DNA from: an uncultured Clostridia bacterium
GTDB taxonomy: Bacteria; Bacillota; Clostridia; Christensenellales; Borkfalkiaceae
DNA: 64,000 nt
NCBI GenBank assembly: GCA_934271265.1
Contig: CAKQRE010000022.1
Location: 1-64,000 of the forward strand
Reading direction: 5' to 3'
Each line of letters opens with the position of its first letter. Position 1 is the stretch's first letter. The position numbers and the translations under genes are program-made. This document shows, piece by piece, positions 23,979-33,525 of the stretch. A model generated the notes under the pieces. The model saw only the letters and a program-made list of their open reading frames with translations, ran no database searches and had not been told where the DNA came from.

Positions 23979-24820
23979 TGAAAGCCCTTGCTTTTTCGAG
24001 AAAACAGCTCGGGATCCCGTACGCGCTTTTCATCGCGCTGTTCGTTGTGTTCCCTCTGCTTCTCATCATCCTTTTCGCCTTCACGGTAGAGGATGCGGAA
24101 ATCGCGACGAACAACATCTCCGCGTTTTCCTTCTCGTTTGAAAATTTCGTTTCTTTCTTCGGAAAATCGGCGAACATCCGTGCCGTTTACATTTCGTTCG
24201 GTCTCGCGATCATCACGACGGTGATCTGTCTGATCATCGCTTATCCCGTCGCGTATATCCTCGCCCGCTCGCAAAGCAAAAGCAAGCACGTTTTCCTTGT
24301 GCTTTTCATCCTGCCCATGTGGATCAATTTCGTTCTTCGCACGGCGGCGATGAAAGAACTTCTCTTTGCGATCGGAATGTACCGTTCCAACAAGCTCAGC
24401 ATGGTGAACACCGTGATCGGCATGGTTTACGACTATCTGCCCTTCACCATTCTTCCCCTGTACACCGTTCTGATCAAACTCGATAAAAACGTGCTGGAAG
24501 CCTCCGCCGACCTCGGCGCGACTTCGGCGCAAACCTTCTGGAAAGTCGTCGTTCCCCTGTCCGCGCCCGGTATCGTAAGCGCGGTCACGATGGTCCTTCT
24601 CCCCACAACGACGAGTTACGTGATCTCCGACACGCTCGGAAACGGCAACGTTACCATTATCGGCAAACTGATCGAAGACCAGTTCTCCACGATGTTCGAC
24701 TGGCACGCGGGTTCCGCGATCGCCATGATCCTTCTCGTGCTCATCTTCCTCACCATGCTGATCACGGGCAAATTCTCCAGCGGAGAAGAGATCAATACAA
24801 GAGGTGGCGGATTATGGTAA
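23978..24820 (+). CDS. potB: Spermidine/putrescine ABC transporter permease I (PotB-like)
   Basis: 280 residues starting at the ATG that overlaps the potA stop (TAATG), after GGAGG. Six predicted membrane helices and the ABC-permease cytoplasmic loop ASADLGATSAQTFWKVVVPLSAPGI, the EAA-type contact with the ATPase. The first helix follows MKALAFSRKQLGIPYA. The end (LW stop) overlaps the next gene, so synthesis is coupled. Forms the channel together with PotC. Confidence 0.92.
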   Translation: MKALAFSRKQLGIPYALFIALFVVFPLLLIILFAFTVEDAEIATNNISAFSFSFENFVSFFGKSANIRAVYISFGLAIITTVICLIIAYPVAYILARSQSKSKHVFLVLFILPMWINFVLRTAAMKELLFAIGMYRSNKLSMVNTVIGMVYDYLPFTILPLYTVLIKLDKNVLEASADLGATSAQTFWKVVVPLSAPGIVSAVTMVLLPTTTSYVISDTLGNGNVTIIGKLIEDQFSTMFDWHAGSAIAMILLVLIFLTMLITGKFSSGEEINTRGGGLW

Positions 24821-25611
24821 AAAAGATTTTAAAACGGTCTTATCTTCTGATCGTCATTGCCATTTTGTATGCGCCGATCATTCTTCTCACGATCTATTCC
24901 TTCAACCTTTCTCCCTCGATCGGCGTCTGGTCGAAAGAATGGGGTTTCGATCTTTATTATCAGCTGTTTACCGACGAATCGCTCGTACAAACGGTTATAA
25001 ACACGGCTGTTCTCGCCCTTCTTGCGGCAAGCCTTTCCACGATTCTCGGAACGATAGGCGCGATCGGAACTTATTATTCAAGCAAAAAAACACAGAAGAT
25101 GCTTAACGGGCTCACGCAGATCCCCGTTATCAATGCGGAGATCGTAACCGCTGTTTCCATTGCCCTGATCTGCACGATGTTCTCATTCGGCAGAACTTAC
25201 GCGTCTCTTCTTATCGGGCATATCGTTCTTTGCTTCCCGTTCGTATATCTTTCCGTTCTTCCCAAGCTGAAACAGCTTGACGGCAACCTGTACGAAGCGG
25301 CGCTCGACCTCGGCGCAAGCCCGACGAAGGCTCTGTTCTCCGTCATCCTGCCGGAGATCCTTCCCGGCATCTTCAGCGGGTTCATGCTTGCGATCACCCT
25401 TTCGCTCGACGATTACATCGTTTCCACCTTCACCCGCCCGCCGACGTTCGATACCATTTCCACTTACGTGTTCGACGCCTACGCCAAAGGCGGCAAGGGT
25501 TCGTCCGTTCCCGCACTGAGAGCTCTTTCCACCATCATTTTCGTCATCATGCTCATCGTTCTTCTCGTGCAGAACATTCTCGCCAACAAGAAGAAAGGAG
25601 GCAACAAATGA
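24814..25611 (+). CDS. potC: Spermidine/putrescine ABC transporter permease II (PotC-like)
   Basis: 265 residues, six predicted helices, EAA loop YEAALDLGASPTKALFSVILPEILPGI, and the family signature LSLDDYIVSTF. The start lies within the last codons of potB and the stop TGA overlaps the ATG of the binding-protein gene (ATGA). With potB it forms the transmembrane dimer of the importer. Confidence 0.92.
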   Translation: MVKKILKRSYLLIVIAILYAPIILLTIYSFNLSPSIGVWSKEWGFDLYYQLFTDESLVQTVINTAVLALLAASLSTILGTIGAIGTYYSSKKTQKMLNGLTQIPVINAEIVTAVSIALICTMFSFGRTYASLLIGHIVLCFPFVYLSVLPKLKQLDGNLYEAALDLGASPTKALFSVILPEILPGIFSGFMLAITLSLDDYIVSTFTRPPTFDTISTYVFDAYAKGGKGSSVPALRALSTIIFVIMLIVLLVQNILANKKKGGNK

Positions 25612-27260
25612 AAAAAATCGTCAATCTGATCCTTGCCCTTTCTCTTGCCCTTTCCTCGGTCGGATTTGCTTCTTCCTGCAAGAAAGAAGACGTCCTTTAC
25701 CTCAACGTTTATAATGCGGAAGAATATATTTCCGAGTATGACGAAGAATGGGAAACCGTAGACATTATCGAAGAATTCGAAAAGTGGGCGACCGAAAAAT
25801 ACGGCAAAAAAGTCGTGGTGAAATATTCCACGTTCGGTACTCTCGAAAACATGTACAACGAGCTTCAGCTCACCAAACGCAAATCCGGAGACGGTTACGT
25901 TTACAATTACGATCTCGTTTGCCCGTCCGACTATATGATCCAGCGGATGATCAACGAGAACATGCTCGAAAAATTCGATTACAACGTCGAAACGGGAGAA
26001 TACGCCTCTCTCGACAATTATAACGATTACGCTTCCGGTTTTATCACCGACCTCTTCTCTTCCAGCAAGGAAACCAACCACGTTACCGGTGAAACGGGCG
26101 TGTGGGCGGAATACGCCGTGTGCTACATGTGGGGCACGATGGGTTTCGTTTACAATCCCGACATCATCGACGAAGAAGACGCGAAACACTGGGATCTCCC
26201 GTGGAATCTTTACTACAAAAACCTCGGGACGATCAAAGACAGCCTGCGCGACACCTATTCCCTCTCCGTCGGATACGTTTACCGCAACGAGCTTCTCACT
26301 TTGCGCGGATACTGGGAAAACGGCGATCTTTCACACGACGAGTACAAAGCCGTTCTCGTGAAAGTGTTCAACAACGTGAACACCCGTCTCTCCGAAGAGT
26401 TTGCCGCCTTAGACGTTTTTAAAGACGGCGCGAACGCCGCAGGTTTGAAAAAGGTCAGCGACCTTTTCGACGGCAAGCAAAACTCTCTCGGGAAAACCAC
26501 CGTGGACGCCGCGAGCGAAGAGCTGAAAACGCTGAAAAAAAATGTTTACGGATTCGAAGTGGACAGCGGTAAAAAAGATATGGCTGCCGGCAAGATCGCG
26601 ATCAACTTCGCATGGTCGGGAGACGCCGCATATACCCTCGACCTTGCCGACGAAGACGGTACGGAACTCTATTATTCCGTTCCCGAAGAAGGCAGCAACA
26701 TCTGGTTCGACGCATGGGTCATGCCCAAAGGCGCAAACAAAGAACTCGCTCAGGATTTCGTCAATTTCCTCTCCTCGCCCGAAATGGCGATCTCGAACAT
26801 GGACTATATCGGCTACGTCAGCCCGATCGCCGGAAACGCGGTTTTCGAACATATGACGGAAACTTACGAACTTTCCGACGCGGAAGACGAAGACCACCCC
26901 GTACGCATCGATTACAGTTATTATTTCGATAACTTAGAGGACGGCGTCAGCCCGATCGTCTATTCTTCGGAAGACAACATCGGCAGACAGCTCACCACGC
27001 AGTACCCCTTAAAAGAAACGGTGGATCGTTGCGCGCTGATGACCGCTCTCCCGAAAGATCAGCTGAAAGCGATCAACGCCATGTGGAGCGACGTGAAAGT
27101 CGGCGACGTTCCCACGGCGATCCTGATCGGCGTTCCCGTCATCGTGCTGCTCGTCGTCATAATCCTTTCCGCTCTTGCGATCGCAAAAAAGAAAGGATTC
27201 CGCTTCGAACGCAAAAAGAAATATTACGGAAAACTCGTATCGAGCGAAAGGATCCGCTGA
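25608..27260 (+). CDS. potD: Polyamine-type solute-binding lipoprotein (PotD-like) with C-terminal membrane helix
   Basis: 550 residues, against about 350 for usual PotD. Residues 1-24 are a lipoprotein signal ending FASSC, so Cys24 should be lipidated. The body resembles periplasmic-binding-protein class II (LNVYNAEEYIS, PSDYMIQRMI, NFAWSGDAAYT, NIWFDAWVMPKGAKNK-like), with two insertions after the mid-portion. Residues about 507-530 (AILIGVPVIVLLVVIILSAL) are a hydrophobic helix followed by a Lys/Arg-rich tail, so the protein would be anchored at both ends, unusual for this family. It captures polyamine and hands it to PotBC. Followed by a strong terminator. Confidence 0.85.
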   Translation: MKKIVNLILALSLALSSVGFASSCKKEDVLYLNVYNAEEYISEYDEEWETVDIIEEFEKWATEKYGKKVVVKYSTFGTLENMYNELQLTKRKSGDGYVYNYDLVCPSDYMIQRMINENMLEKFDYNVETGEYASLDNYNDYASGFITDLFSSSKETNHVTGETGVWAEYAVCYMWGTMGFVYNPDIIDEEDAKHWDLPWNLYYKNLGTIKDSLRDTYSLSVGYVYRNELLTLRGYWENGDLSHDEYKAVLVKVFNNVNTRLSEEFAALDVFKDGANAAGLKKVSDLFDGKQNSLGKTTVDAASEELKTLKKNVYGFEVDSGKKDMAAGKIAINFAWSGDAAYTLDLADEDGTELYYSVPEEGSNIWFDAWVMPKGANKELAQDFVNFLSSPEMAISNMDYIGYVSPIAGNAVFEHMTETYELSDAEDEDHPVRIDYSYYFDNLEDGVSPIVYSSEDNIGRQLTTQYPLKETVDRCALMTALPKDQLKAINAMWSDVKVGDVPTAILIGVPVIVLLVVIILSALAIAKKKGFRFERKKKYYGKLVSSERIR

Positions 27261-27287
27261 TCCCTTTCCCGAATCCCGCAGTTTCCC

Positions 27288-27325
27288 GCCCGGAAGGAGC
27301 CACATGCTCCTCCCGGGCTTTTTTT
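27288..27325 (+). terminator. Terminator of the polyamine operon
   Basis: GCCCGG-AAGGAGC, short loop, GCTCCTC-CCGGGC, then seven T. Confidence 0.9.
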
Positions 27326-27361
27326 CTTGCCTCTTCCCCGGCAGAACGACAAAGAAAAACA

Positions 27362-27377
27362 CGATAATCGTCTTATA
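27362..27377 (+). repeat. Dispersed motif, one-mismatch copy (intergenic)
   Basis: CGATAATCGTCTTATA, about 40 nt after the polyamine-operon terminator. Confidence 0.5.
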
Positions 27378-27556
27378 CGCCCGTTTTTGCAAGAAAGGGG
27401 TCAGCGATTCTCCGTCGCCGCCCCTAAAAACCGGGCAGAAAGAAAACGAACCCCGTCGGGCGCGGCTCCTTTACTACAATTTTCGAAAAATGTCAAGCAT
27501 TTTCGGTAAAAGTTTTAAATTTTTTGAAAAACTTTTCGGGAAAGGCACTTTTTTAT

Positions 27557-27585
27557 TTGAAAAAAAAAGCAGAATGTGATAAAAT
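27557..27585 (+). promoter_or_regulatory. Promoter of the GH78-like gene
   Basis: TTGAAA (27557-27562), 17-nt spacer, TAAAAT (27580-27585). An A/T-rich inverted repeat AAAAGTTTT...AAAACTTTT (about 27507-27535) lies just upstream and may be a regulator site. Nothing else was seen in the 27378-27761 gap. Confidence 0.65.
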
Positions 27586-27761
27586 AGAAAGAGAAGAAAA
27601 GGCGACTTTTCCGCCTTATCCGAAGCCGCGGCCCAAGGCAGCGGCGAAACGACGATATCCGAAAGCAAAAGAAAATCCGACCGAACAGAGCGTCGTCGTT
27701 CCGACGTTTTTCGGCGTCCCCCACCGCGAACAAATCAAACGAAGATCCCCAGAGGTAACAC

Positions 27762-29630
27762 ATGAAAAAGATAATGCAAGCAACGAAGATCTGGACAAAC
27801 AATCCGGACACGATCGACGAATACGTCGATTTCAAAAGCGAATTTTCCTGCACCGCGGGAGAAAAGATTTTTCTCGACATCTCGTGCGACAACGTTTTCA
27901 ACGTTTATCTGAACGGAGAAAACGCGGGCTTCGGTTCCTGCCAGAATTTTATCGGCAGTCTGCAGTATTATACTTTCGATATTACCCGTCTTTGTAAAGA
28001 ACACAACGATCTCGCGTTTACCGTATGGCATTTCGGCGAAGATTCTTCCACCTATATCAAACAGCCCGCTTATCTCATGTTCCGAGTGAGACAGGGGGAA
28101 AATATCCTTCTTACGTCCGATAAAAACGTGCTTTGCGCACCTAACCCGAATTTTAAGAGCGGGCGTGCGCAGCTGATCACCGTTCAGCTCGGTTTCGGCT
28201 TTTATTACGACAACTCGGTAAACGACGAACGGAACTTCGTTCCCTCCACGGAATACGGAGAAGCGGAGGCGGAATATAACAATATTCTCAATCTCAAAAT
28301 GCTGAAACGTTCCACGGCAAAGATCAGAAAAACGGATTACGGTTATCTGATCGACATGAAAAAGGAAACCGTCGGCTTTCTCGACCTCGAACTGAACGCA
28401 ACGGAAGAGGAGGAGATCCTGATCTGCTACGGCGAACGGCTCGACGAAAACGGTCGCGTTCCCCGCATCATCGAAAACAGAGACTTTTCTCTTTTTTATA
28501 AATCGTGCAAAGGCGCGAATGCCTATGTAAACACATTCCGCAGGATCGCGGGCAGATATCTCGAGATCCACACCAAAAGCGCGGAAGTCGTTTATGCGGG
28601 CATCCGCCCCGTTATGTACCCGTCCGTTATCGTGGAAAAGTCGATCCCGGACAAAACGTTACAGAAGATTTACGACATTTCCGTTTATACCCTTCGCTGC
28701 TGCATGCACGAGCATTACGAAGATTGCCCGTGGAGAGAACAGGCGCTTTACGCGCTTGACAGCCGCAATCAGATGCTGTGCGGTTATTATGCTTTCCGCG
28801 GTTATCAGTTCCAGCGCGCAAGCCTCATTCTTCTTGCCAAAGGTCTGCTCGACAACGGACTTCTCAATATCTGCGCGCCTGCAGGTTTTGTGAAACCGAT
28901 CCCTTCCTTCTCGCTGATCTATCCCGTTCAGGTGTACGAATATATCACCTATTCGGGAGACAAGTCGATCCTGAACGAAGTAGGCGACGCTTTGCGCGCG
29001 ATCATGAACACCTTCTCTTCCGCGATCGACGAAACGGGCTTGATCCCCGATTTCGAAGAACCTTGCTGGAATTTCTACGAATGGAGCGATCATAACGATT
29101 ATCTGCCCGCTAAAGTCGAGATCGGCGGTACGGTCGTTAAAAATTATGATCTTATTCTCAACTGTATGTACGTTTACGCGGCGGGCTATTACGATAAGAT
29201 CTTCCGTATTTCCACCGATACGACGGCGATCAAAAAGGCGATCAAGGCAAATTTCTTTGTGGAAGGCAAACAGGAATTTAAACTTTCCACTACGGGCGAA
29301 GAACATTTCGGCATGCTCGGCAACGCGTTTGCCATCCTTGCGGGCGTAGGGTCGAAAGCGCTTGCGGAAAAACTGATCAACGACAAAACGCTGATCCCTG
29401 CCACCCTTTCGATGAATGCCTTCGTTTACGACGCGCTTCTGCAAAGCGGCAATCAATATAAAGAATACATTCTTACCGATATCAAAACAAGATATAACCG
29501 CATGATCGCCCGCGGCGCGACCACTTTCTGGGAGACGGAAAAGGGCGCGGAAGATTTCAACAATGCGGGAAGCCTCTGCCACGGCTGGTCGGCAATGCCC
29601 GTGTTCTATCTGAACGAACTGATAGACTGA
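27762..29630 (+). CDS. GH78-like alpha-L-rhamnosidase family enzyme
   Basis: 622 residues, no signal peptide, so cytoplasmic. The N-terminal about 250 residues are beta-sandwich modules (DISCDNVFNVYLNGENAG is the usual sugar-binding-like start in GH78). The (alpha/alpha)6 catalytic domain starts with YEDCPWREQALYALDSRNQ near 325-345, the diagnostic GH78 segment with the acidic residues. GWSAMPVFYL closes the domain. The family removes terminal L-rhamnose from glycosides by inversion; related enzymes act on other deoxy or unsaturated sugars, so the substrate is tentative. Monocistronic, with AGAGG before the ATG and a promoter at 27557. Confidence 0.8.
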   Translation: MKKIMQATKIWTNNPDTIDEYVDFKSEFSCTAGEKIFLDISCDNVFNVYLNGENAGFGSCQNFIGSLQYYTFDITRLCKEHNDLAFTVWHFGEDSSTYIKQPAYLMFRVRQGENILLTSDKNVLCAPNPNFKSGRAQLITVQLGFGFYYDNSVNDERNFVPSTEYGEAEAEYNNILNLKMLKRSTAKIRKTDYGYLIDMKKETVGFLDLELNATEEEEILICYGERLDENGRVPRIIENRDFSLFYKSCKGANAYVNTFRRIAGRYLEIHTKSAEVVYAGIRPVMYPSVIVEKSIPDKTLQKIYDISVYTLRCCMHEHYEDCPWREQALYALDSRNQMLCGYYAFRGYQFQRASLILLAKGLLDNGLLNICAPAGFVKPIPSFSLIYPVQVYEYITYSGDKSILNEVGDALRAIMNTFSSAIDETGLIPDFEEPCWNFYEWSDHNDYLPAKVEIGGTVVKNYDLILNCMYVYAAGYYDKIFRISTDTTAIKKAIKANFFVEGKQEFKLSTTGEEHFGMLGNAFAILAGVGSKALAEKLINDKTLIPATLSMNAFVYDALLQSGNQYKEYILTDIKTRYNRMIARGATTFWETEKGAEDFNNAGSLCHGWSAMPVFYLNELID

Positions 29631-29668
29631 AAATTTCAATCGGTATAAAAGACGCATTTCAAGAATCA

Positions 29669-29736
29669 AATAGGCTTAGCATTCGCTGTCTCCGGCTGTT
29701 TTGTATTTAAACAGGGTGACAAATGCTAAGCCTATT
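29669..29736 (+). ncRNA. Long imperfect hairpin downstream of the GH78 gene, class unknown
   Basis: A 15-bp perfect outer stem AATAGGCTTAGCATT/AATGCTAAGCCTATT (29669-29683 and 29722-29736), an inner GTC/GAC and CTGTTT/AAACAG stem, and a 7-nt loop. No T-run follows. The left half shares most bases with the leader of the response-regulator gene at 36502-36530. I match it to no known riboswitch; it could be a structured RNA, a palindromic repeat, or an unusual terminator. Confidence 0.4.
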
Positions 29737-29790
29737 CATATAATGCAGGAGTTTTTTACCGGCACGCCTTAATCTCAGGAAACATATAAC

Positions 29791-29847
29791 AAAAAGGCTG
29801 CGTAGCCCTTTCGATCACCGATCGGGAACGCAGCCTTCTTCTTTTCC
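29791..29847. terminator. Bidirectional terminator between GH78 and hydrogenase genes
   Basis: AAGGCTGCGT (29794-29803) and ACGCAGCCTT (29828-29837) are exact complements with an internal hairpin, flanked by A-rich and T-rich tracts on both sides. Confidence 0.8.
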
Positions 29848-29875
29848 TTTTATCCCCGGATCACGGATCCGGGCT

Positions 29876-31642
29876 TCAGTTTTTGTATTTCTGGCGTGCA
29901 CAGTAAGAAGTGTGCAGCAAGTGATGCGCTTTTTCGGAGCACGGTTCTCCCAAGAAGTCCTCGTATAACTTGATTATCTCCGGATTTTTATGAGATACGC
30001 GAAGAGGCCTGCTCTCGTCTTCGCGATACAGAGCCGCCGCCCGTTTCTCTTTATAAGTGTCGAGAATATCGGCGTCTTCGTTCGGAAGGAAACAAGGCTG
30101 AACGTACGGTTGCCCGCCGCCCGCAACGCATCCGCCCGGGCATCCCATGATCTCGATAAAGAGATAGGGGCTCTTCCCTTCGCGGATCTGATCGAGCAGA
30201 ACCTTTGCGTTTTTCATTCCGTGCGCCACGGCGACCTTCACCGTGGTTCCGGCAAGATTATAAGTTGCTTCCTTAATGCCTTCGAGTCCGCGGACTTCGG
30301 TCAGTTCCGTCGATTTCAGCTCTTCTCCGGTGATCTTATACGCCGCCGTTCTGAGCGCCGCTTCCATCACGCCGCCCGTCGCGCCGAAGATCACGCCCGC
30401 GCCGGTGTAATCACCGACGATATCGTGGTCGAATTCCTCATCGGGAAGTTTATCGAAACGGATCCCGGAACGACGAATCAGCTTTCCGAGTTCTCTCGTC
30501 GTCAGAACGGCGTCAACGTCCTTCATACCGTCGACCGCAAGCTGTTCTCTCTCTTTTTCGAACTTCTTTGCCGTGCAGGGCATGATCGAAACGACGAACA
30601 TATCCTGAGGATTCACGCCGATTTTTTCGGCATAATAATGTTTCAGGATCGCCCCGAACATTTCGTGCGGAGATTTGCAGGAGGACAGATGGGGGATCAG
30701 GTCGCCGTAATTATATTCGCAATAATTGATCCACCCCGGCGAGCAGGAAGTGATCATCGGAAGAGTTCCGCCGAATTTTATTCTTTCCAGAAGCTCCGTC
30801 GCCTCCTCCATAATGGTAAGATCCGCGGCGTAGTTGGTATCGAAAACTTTCTTGAATCCGAGCCTGCGGAGCGCGGCAACCATTCTGCCCGTCACCAACG
30901 TGCCGATCGGTTCGCCGAATTCCTCGCCGAGCGCGGCTCTTACCGCAGGCGCCGTCTGTACCACGACGTACTTGCCTTCTGCCATCGCGCGGTCTACTTT
31001 ATCGATCTCGGAAACTTCCGTCAGCGCGCCCGTCGGGCAAACGCTCACGCACTGCCCGCAAAGAATACAGGGAGAATTTGCGAAACTTCTGTTTTCCGCC
31101 GGAGCGACGATGGTATTGAACCCTCTTTTCTCGAATCCGAGAATTCCGAGCCCGTGCGCGTTTTTGCATCTTTCCACACATCTGCCGCACAGCACGCATT
31201 TCGACGTATCCCTCTGCACGGACGGCGTAAGGCGATCGATCGTAACGGGGGTATGCGCCCCTTCGTACATATTCTCTCTCGCGCCGGTCAGTTTTGCCAC
31301 GTGGAGAAGCTCGCATTTTCCGTTTTTGTCACACGTCTGGCAGTTCATGTTATGATTGGAGAGAAGAAGTTCCACCGAAGTTCTTCTCGCCTCGGTCGCT
31401 TTGGGAGAAGAAATTCTGATCTCCATTCCTTCCGCAACGGGATACACGCAGGACGCCACAAGCCCCCTCGCGCCGGTCGCCTCTACCAGACAGACGCGGC
31501 AGGAGCCTTTCGAGCATTCCCCGTGATGAAACGAACAAAGAGACGGGATCTCGTATCCGCAACTTTTTGCCGCTTCGAGTATCGTCATTCCGGCTTCCAC
31601 CTCGTAAGGTACGCCTTCTATTTTTATATTGATTTTGGACAT
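29876..31642 (-). CDS. hydA: NADH-linked [FeFe] hydrogenase catalytic subunit (HydA)
   Basis: 588 residues from ATG 31642 (GGAGG upstream; a GTG one codon earlier is possible). N-terminus: [2Fe-2S] ferredoxin-like (CSFHHGECSKGSCRVCL), His/Cys cluster HNMNCQTCDKNGKC, and two [4Fe-4S] clusters (CVLCGRCVERC, CILCGQCVSVC). The H-cluster motifs are TSCSPGW, MPCTAKKFE and EIMGCPGGCVAGGGQP. The first has Ser where many enzymes have a second Cys (TSCCPxW). It forms a trimer with the NuoF- and NuoE-like products upstream, coupling H2 to NADH, probably together with ferredoxin (electron bifurcation or confurcation). Cytoplasmic. The maturases HydEFG are not in this window. Last gene of the operon. Confidence 0.92.
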   Translation of the reverse strand: MSKINIKIEGVPYEVEAGMTILEAAKSCGYEIPSLCSFHHGECSKGSCRVCLVEATGARGLVASCVYPVAEGMEIRISSPKATEARRTSVELLLSNHNMNCQTCDKNGKCELLHVAKLTGARENMYEGAHTPVTIDRLTPSVQRDTSKCVLCGRCVERCKNAHGLGILGFEKRGFNTIVAPAENRSFANSPCILCGQCVSVCPTGALTEVSEIDKVDRAMAEGKYVVVQTAPAVRAALGEEFGEPIGTLVTGRMVAALRRLGFKKVFDTNYAADLTIMEEATELLERIKFGGTLPMITSCSPGWINYCEYNYGDLIPHLSSCKSPHEMFGAILKHYYAEKIGVNPQDMFVVSIMPCTAKKFEKEREQLAVDGMKDVDAVLTTRELGKLIRRSGIRFDKLPDEEFDHDIVGDYTGAGVIFGATGGVMEAALRTAAYKITGEELKSTELTEVRGLEGIKEATYNLAGTTVKVAVAHGMKNAKVLLDQIREGKSPYLFIEIMGCPGGCVAGGGQPYVQPCFLPNEDADILDTYKEKRAAALYREDESRPLRVSHKNPEIIKLYEDFLGEPCSEKAHHLLHTSYCARQKYKN

Positions 31643-31659
31643 CACCCTTTTTCCTCCGC

Positions 31660-33525
31660 TTATTTCTTGACGATCGCTTTGAATTTACAGGAAGCGATAC
31701 ACATTCCGCACTTGATACATTTGCTCTGATCGATCGAGAACGGCTCTTTGCCGACGACGCCCGTAATGGCGTTTACCGGGCACTGCCGCGCGCAAAGGCT
31801 GCACTTCTTGCACAGATCGGGCTGAATTTCGTAGATCATCAGCTTTTTGCACACGTGCGCCGGGCATTTTTTGTTCACGATATGAGCGACGTATTCGTCT
31901 CTGAAATGAGAAAGCGTGGATAAAACGGGATTGGGAGCCGTCTGTCCGAGTCCGCAGAGAGAATTGCTCTTTACGTTGCGGGCAAGCTCTTCCAGCTTAT
32001 CGAGGTCTTCCATGGTTGCTTTGCCGCGAGTGATCTTATCGAGAATTTCAAGCATTCTCTTCGTTCCGACACGGCAGGGCGTGCACTTACCGCAGCTTTC
32101 GTCGCAAATAAATTCCATATAGAATTTCGCAACGTCTACCATGCAGTTGTCTTCATCCATTACGATCGCGCCGCCCGATCCCATCATGGAACCTTTCGCG
32201 ATCAGGTTGTCGTAATCGATCTCCGCGTCGAGATCGTCCTTCGTAAGACATCCGCCGGAAGGTCCGCCCGTCTGAATGGCTTTGAATTCCTTTCCGTTCG
32301 GGATCCCGCCGCCGATATCGTAAATCAGTTCGCGCAGAGTCGTTCCCATGGGGATCTCCACCAAGCCGACGTTGTTGATCTTGCCGCCGAGCGCGAACAC
32401 TTTCGTTCCCTTCGATTTTTCCGTTCCGTATTTCGCAAATTCCGCCGCGCCGTTTCTCAGGATATACGGCACGCACGCAAGCGTTTCCACGTTGTTGATG
32501 ATCGTCGGTTTTCCCCAAAGCCCTTTGACCGCCGGGAACGGAGGACGGGGACGAGGCATACCTCTCTGCCCTTCGATGGAGTTCAGAAGCGCCGTTTCTT
32601 CGCCGCAGACGAATGCGCCCGCGCCGAGACGGATATGTACGCGGAAGGAAAAATCCGTTCCGAGAATATTATCTCCGAGAAGCCCGATGCTCTCCGCCTG
32701 ACGGATCGCAAGTTTCAGACGATTCACCGCGACGGGGTATTCCGCGCGGACGTAAAAATAACCGTTCTGCGCGCCGATCGCATAGCCCGCGATCATCATT
32801 CCCTCGATCACGCCGAGAGGATTCCCTTCGAGGATGGAACGATCCATGAATGCGCCCGGATCCCCTTCGTCGCCGTTACAAACGACGTATTTTTCGCCTT
32901 CCGGCTGATTGTAGGCAAACTGCCATTTCCTGCCCGTGGGGAAACCGCCGCCCCCTCTGCCGCGCAGACCGGAATCGAGAATTTCCCTGATCACGTCCGC
33001 ACGATCGGTCTTAAGAGCCTTCGCAAGTCCGGCAAACGCACCCGCGCCGAGGTTTTCTTCGATATCCTCCGGGTTTAAACTGCCGCATCCGTGCAAAGCG
33101 ATACGAACCTGCTTTTTATAAAAGTTGATATCGTCCTGTTTGGAAACTTTTTCCTGCGTGACGGGATCGACGTAAAGAAGACGGTCGACGACCTCTCCCC
33201 CCTCGATATCCTTTTCCACGATTTCTTCCACGTCTTCGATCTTTACCATGCGATAAAGGGTATCTTCCGGATAGATCTTCACAAAAGGTCCCTGCGAGCA
33301 GAAACCGAAGCATCCGACCTGATTGACCGTCACCTTTTCGCCGAGATTCTTCTCTGCGATCAGCTCTTCGAAACGGGTTTTGATCTCGTCCGAACGGGAC
33401 GACAAACAACCCGTTCCGCCGCAAAGCACGATATGGCGTTTTCCGTCGCTCCCGGTAAACTTGGCGTCGAGACAAGCCGCGCAGTCGTGCGACCTTCTTT
33501 CCAACTCTTCAAAACTCTTGATCAT
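31660..33525 (-). CDS. hydB: Hydrogenase NADH-dehydrogenase subunit, NuoF-like (HydB)
   Basis: 621 residues. Residues 1-110 are a thioredoxin-like [2Fe-2S] domain (CGGTGC...GCFGFC), followed by the NuoF flavoprotein (GRGGGGFPTGRKW, the FMN/NAD site, and SCGKCTPCRVGTKRM for the N3 cluster). The C-terminus carries two [4Fe-4S] ferredoxin motifs (CKKCSLCARQCP, CIKCGMCIASC). This layout is specific to trimeric electron-bifurcating hydrogenases and related formate dehydrogenases. The start overlaps the HydC stop (ATGA), and the next gene is HydA. It oxidises NADH or reduces NAD and splits electrons. Confidence 0.93.
   Translation of the reverse strand: MIKSFEELERRSHDCAACLDAKFTGSDGKRHIVLCGGTGCLSSRSDEIKTRFEELIAEKNLGEKVTVNQVGCFGFCSQGPFVKIYPEDTLYRMVKIEDVEEIVEKDIEGGEVVDRLLYVDPVTQEKVSKQDDINFYKKQVRIALHGCGSLNPEDIEENLGAGAFAGLAKALKTDRADVIREILDSGLRGRGGGGFPTGRKWQFAYNQPEGEKYVVCNGDEGDPGAFMDRSILEGNPLGVIEGMMIAGYAIGAQNGYFYVRAEYPVAVNRLKLAIRQAESIGLLGDNILGTDFSFRVHIRLGAGAFVCGEETALLNSIEGQRGMPRPRPPFPAVKGLWGKPTIINNVETLACVPYILRNGAAEFAKYGTEKSKGTKVFALGGKINNVGLVEIPMGTTLRELIYDIGGGIPNGKEFKAIQTGGPSGGCLTKDDLDAEIDYDNLIAKGSMMGSGGAIVMDEDNCMVDVAKFYMEFICDESCGKCTPCRVGTKRMLEILDKITRGKATMEDLDKLEELARNVKSNSLCGLGQTAPNPVLSTLSHFRDEYVAHIVNKKCPAHVCKKLMIYEIQPDLCKKCSLCARQCPVNAITGVVGKEPFSIDQSKCIKCGMCIASCKFKAIVKK

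Noticed and set aside
29669..29736. Hairpin considered as a known riboswitch
   Set aside because: It lies downstream of a gene and I could not match it to any known riboswitch core.
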